A model generated the notes under the pieces. That model searched no databases. It was not told where the DNA came from and saw only the letters and a list, made by a program, of their open reading frames with translations. A DNA stretch of 5,410 nucleotides, taken from assembly GCA_003135035.1 (NCBI GenBank), contig PLDE01000117.1:1-5410 (forward strand), read 5' to 3'. The position numbers and the translations under genes are program-made. Source of the stretch: Candidatus Dormiibacterota bacterium. GTDB lineage: Bacteria; Chloroflexota; Dormibacteria; Aeolococcales; Bog-877. Of the stretch, positions 5,029 to 5,410 are shown in pieces; within the stretch, counting starts at the first letter, position 1; every line of letters begins with the position of its first letter.

Positions 5029-5034
5029 AGTGTA
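5029..5034 (-). promoter_or_regulatory. Putative -10 box of the fpr promoter
   Basis: On the minus strand this reads TACACT, matching TANNNT. It would start transcription near 5022 and give a leader of about 30 nt containing the GGGAGA ribosome binding site. No good -35 is visible. Confidence 0.35.
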
Positions 5035-5089
5035 GCCAGCGCCGATTTCCCCTCTGAGGTGTGGAAGTGGGGGCGGACGGGGAAGCTGT

Positions 5090-5098
5090 TGCTAGAAT
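5090..5098 (+). promoter_or_regulatory. Putative extended -10 promoter of topA
   Basis: TGCTAGAAT fits the extended -10 form TGnTANNNT, with the hexamer at 5093-5098. Transcription would start near 5105, about 37 nt before the ATG. The GC-rich upstream DNA shows no -35, which an extended -10 can tolerate. The same TAGAAT hexamer precedes the thioredoxin gene. Confidence 0.48.
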
Positions 5099-5141
5099 TC
5101 CGGCTCGCCCCAACCGCCCATCCGAGGAACTGCTCTAGCTG

Positions 5142-5410
5142 ATGCCCGCATCGAACCTGATCATCGTCGAGTCGCCGAGCAAAGCGCGCACGCTCAGCAA
5201 GTTCCTCGGCAGCGACTACGACGTCAGGGCATCGATGGGCCACGTGGTGGACCTGCCCAGGTCCAAGTTGGGCATTGACGTCGACCACGACTTCGAGCCC
5301 GATTACACGGTCATCAAGGGCAAGGAGGGGCAGCTCCGCGATCTCAAGTCGGCTGCCCGCAAGTCGAAGCGGGTGCTGCTGGCGGCCGACCCGGATCGCG
5401 AGGGCGAGGC
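5142..5410 (+). CDS. topA: DNA topoisomerase I, N-terminal part (partial, 3' end outside window)
   Basis: The first 89 residues of a type IA topoisomerase are visible. The enzyme relaxes negative supercoils by cutting one strand and passing the other. The Toprim domain starts with LIIVESPSKARTLSKFLG (residues 6-23), where Glu10 is the conserved acidic residue. SMGHVVDLP (31-39) follows, and AADPDREGE (81-89) carries the metal-binding DxDxE triad (Asp83, Asp85, Glu87). The catalytic tyrosine lies beyond the window. ATG 5142 is the likely start: an in-frame TAG at 5136-5138 excludes longer versions, and the family motif begins within 10 residues. GAGGA (5124-5128) is the only ribosome binding site candidate, 13 nt upstream, a longer distance than usual. 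The gene is divergent from fpr across 150 bp. Confidence 0.96.
   Translation, partial: MPASNLIIVESPSKARTLSKFLGSDYDVRASMGHVVDLPRSKLGIDVDHDFEPDYTVIKGKEGQLRDLKSAARKSKRVLLAADPDREGE

Noticed and set aside
4992..5288. N-terminal extension of the reductase frame on the minus strand
   Set aside because: The frame stays open by chance opposite topA and its promoter region. The translated part has no family similarity, and the TTG at 4991 gives the normal Fpr length with a ribosome binding site.

Overview
The window is high-GC bacterial DNA with tightly packed genes. Start codons are mixed (GTG, TTG, ATG), and several genes appear to be transcribed without a leader. This suits an actinobacterial or related high-GC lineage (Actinomycetota, or Chloroflexota/Dormibacterota-like groups). 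I cannot place it more precisely, and the assignment is inference. There are no mobile elements, tRNA or rRNA genes, CRISPR arrays or long repeats. No stretch over about 150 bases lacks a gene.

Region 1 (1-2164, + strand) is the conserved ribosome-maturation operon: the end of rpsP (S16), then khpA (KH-domain RNA-binding protein), rimM (16S maturation), trmD (tRNA m1G37 methyltransferase) and rplS (L19). Gene ends overlap or nearly touch: a 4-nt gap, a TTGA overlap, an 11-nt overlap and a GTGA overlap. This points to one mRNA with coupled translation. S16 and L19 both carry long low-complexity tails.

Region 2 (2165-3408) holds a single 387-aa CpaE/TadZ-like protein with a degenerate receiver domain and a MinD-type ATPase domain. 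Both P-loop lysines are replaced by arginine. It has its own putative leaderless promoter and no visible tad/cpa partner gene. It ends at a hairpin facing a convergent gene.

Region 3 (3409-4991) has a small HTH protein (- strand) divergent from a thioredoxin with a WCPPC active site (+). They share a 79-85 bp intergenic region with opposed -10 boxes and an imperfect 16-bp palindrome. The thioredoxin converges, with a 16-nt gap, on a ferredoxin/flavodoxin-NADP reductase (-). The two may form a small redox cluster, possibly under control of the HTH protein, but that is a hypothesis.

Region 4 (4992-5410) is a 150-bp divergent promoter region followed by the start of topA (DNA topoisomerase I), which runs off the end just after its DPDRE Toprim motif.

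Most of the window is housekeeping. The best candidates for something unusual are the lone CpaE/TadZ-like protein with altered nucleotide-binding residues and the HTH/thioredoxin control region.
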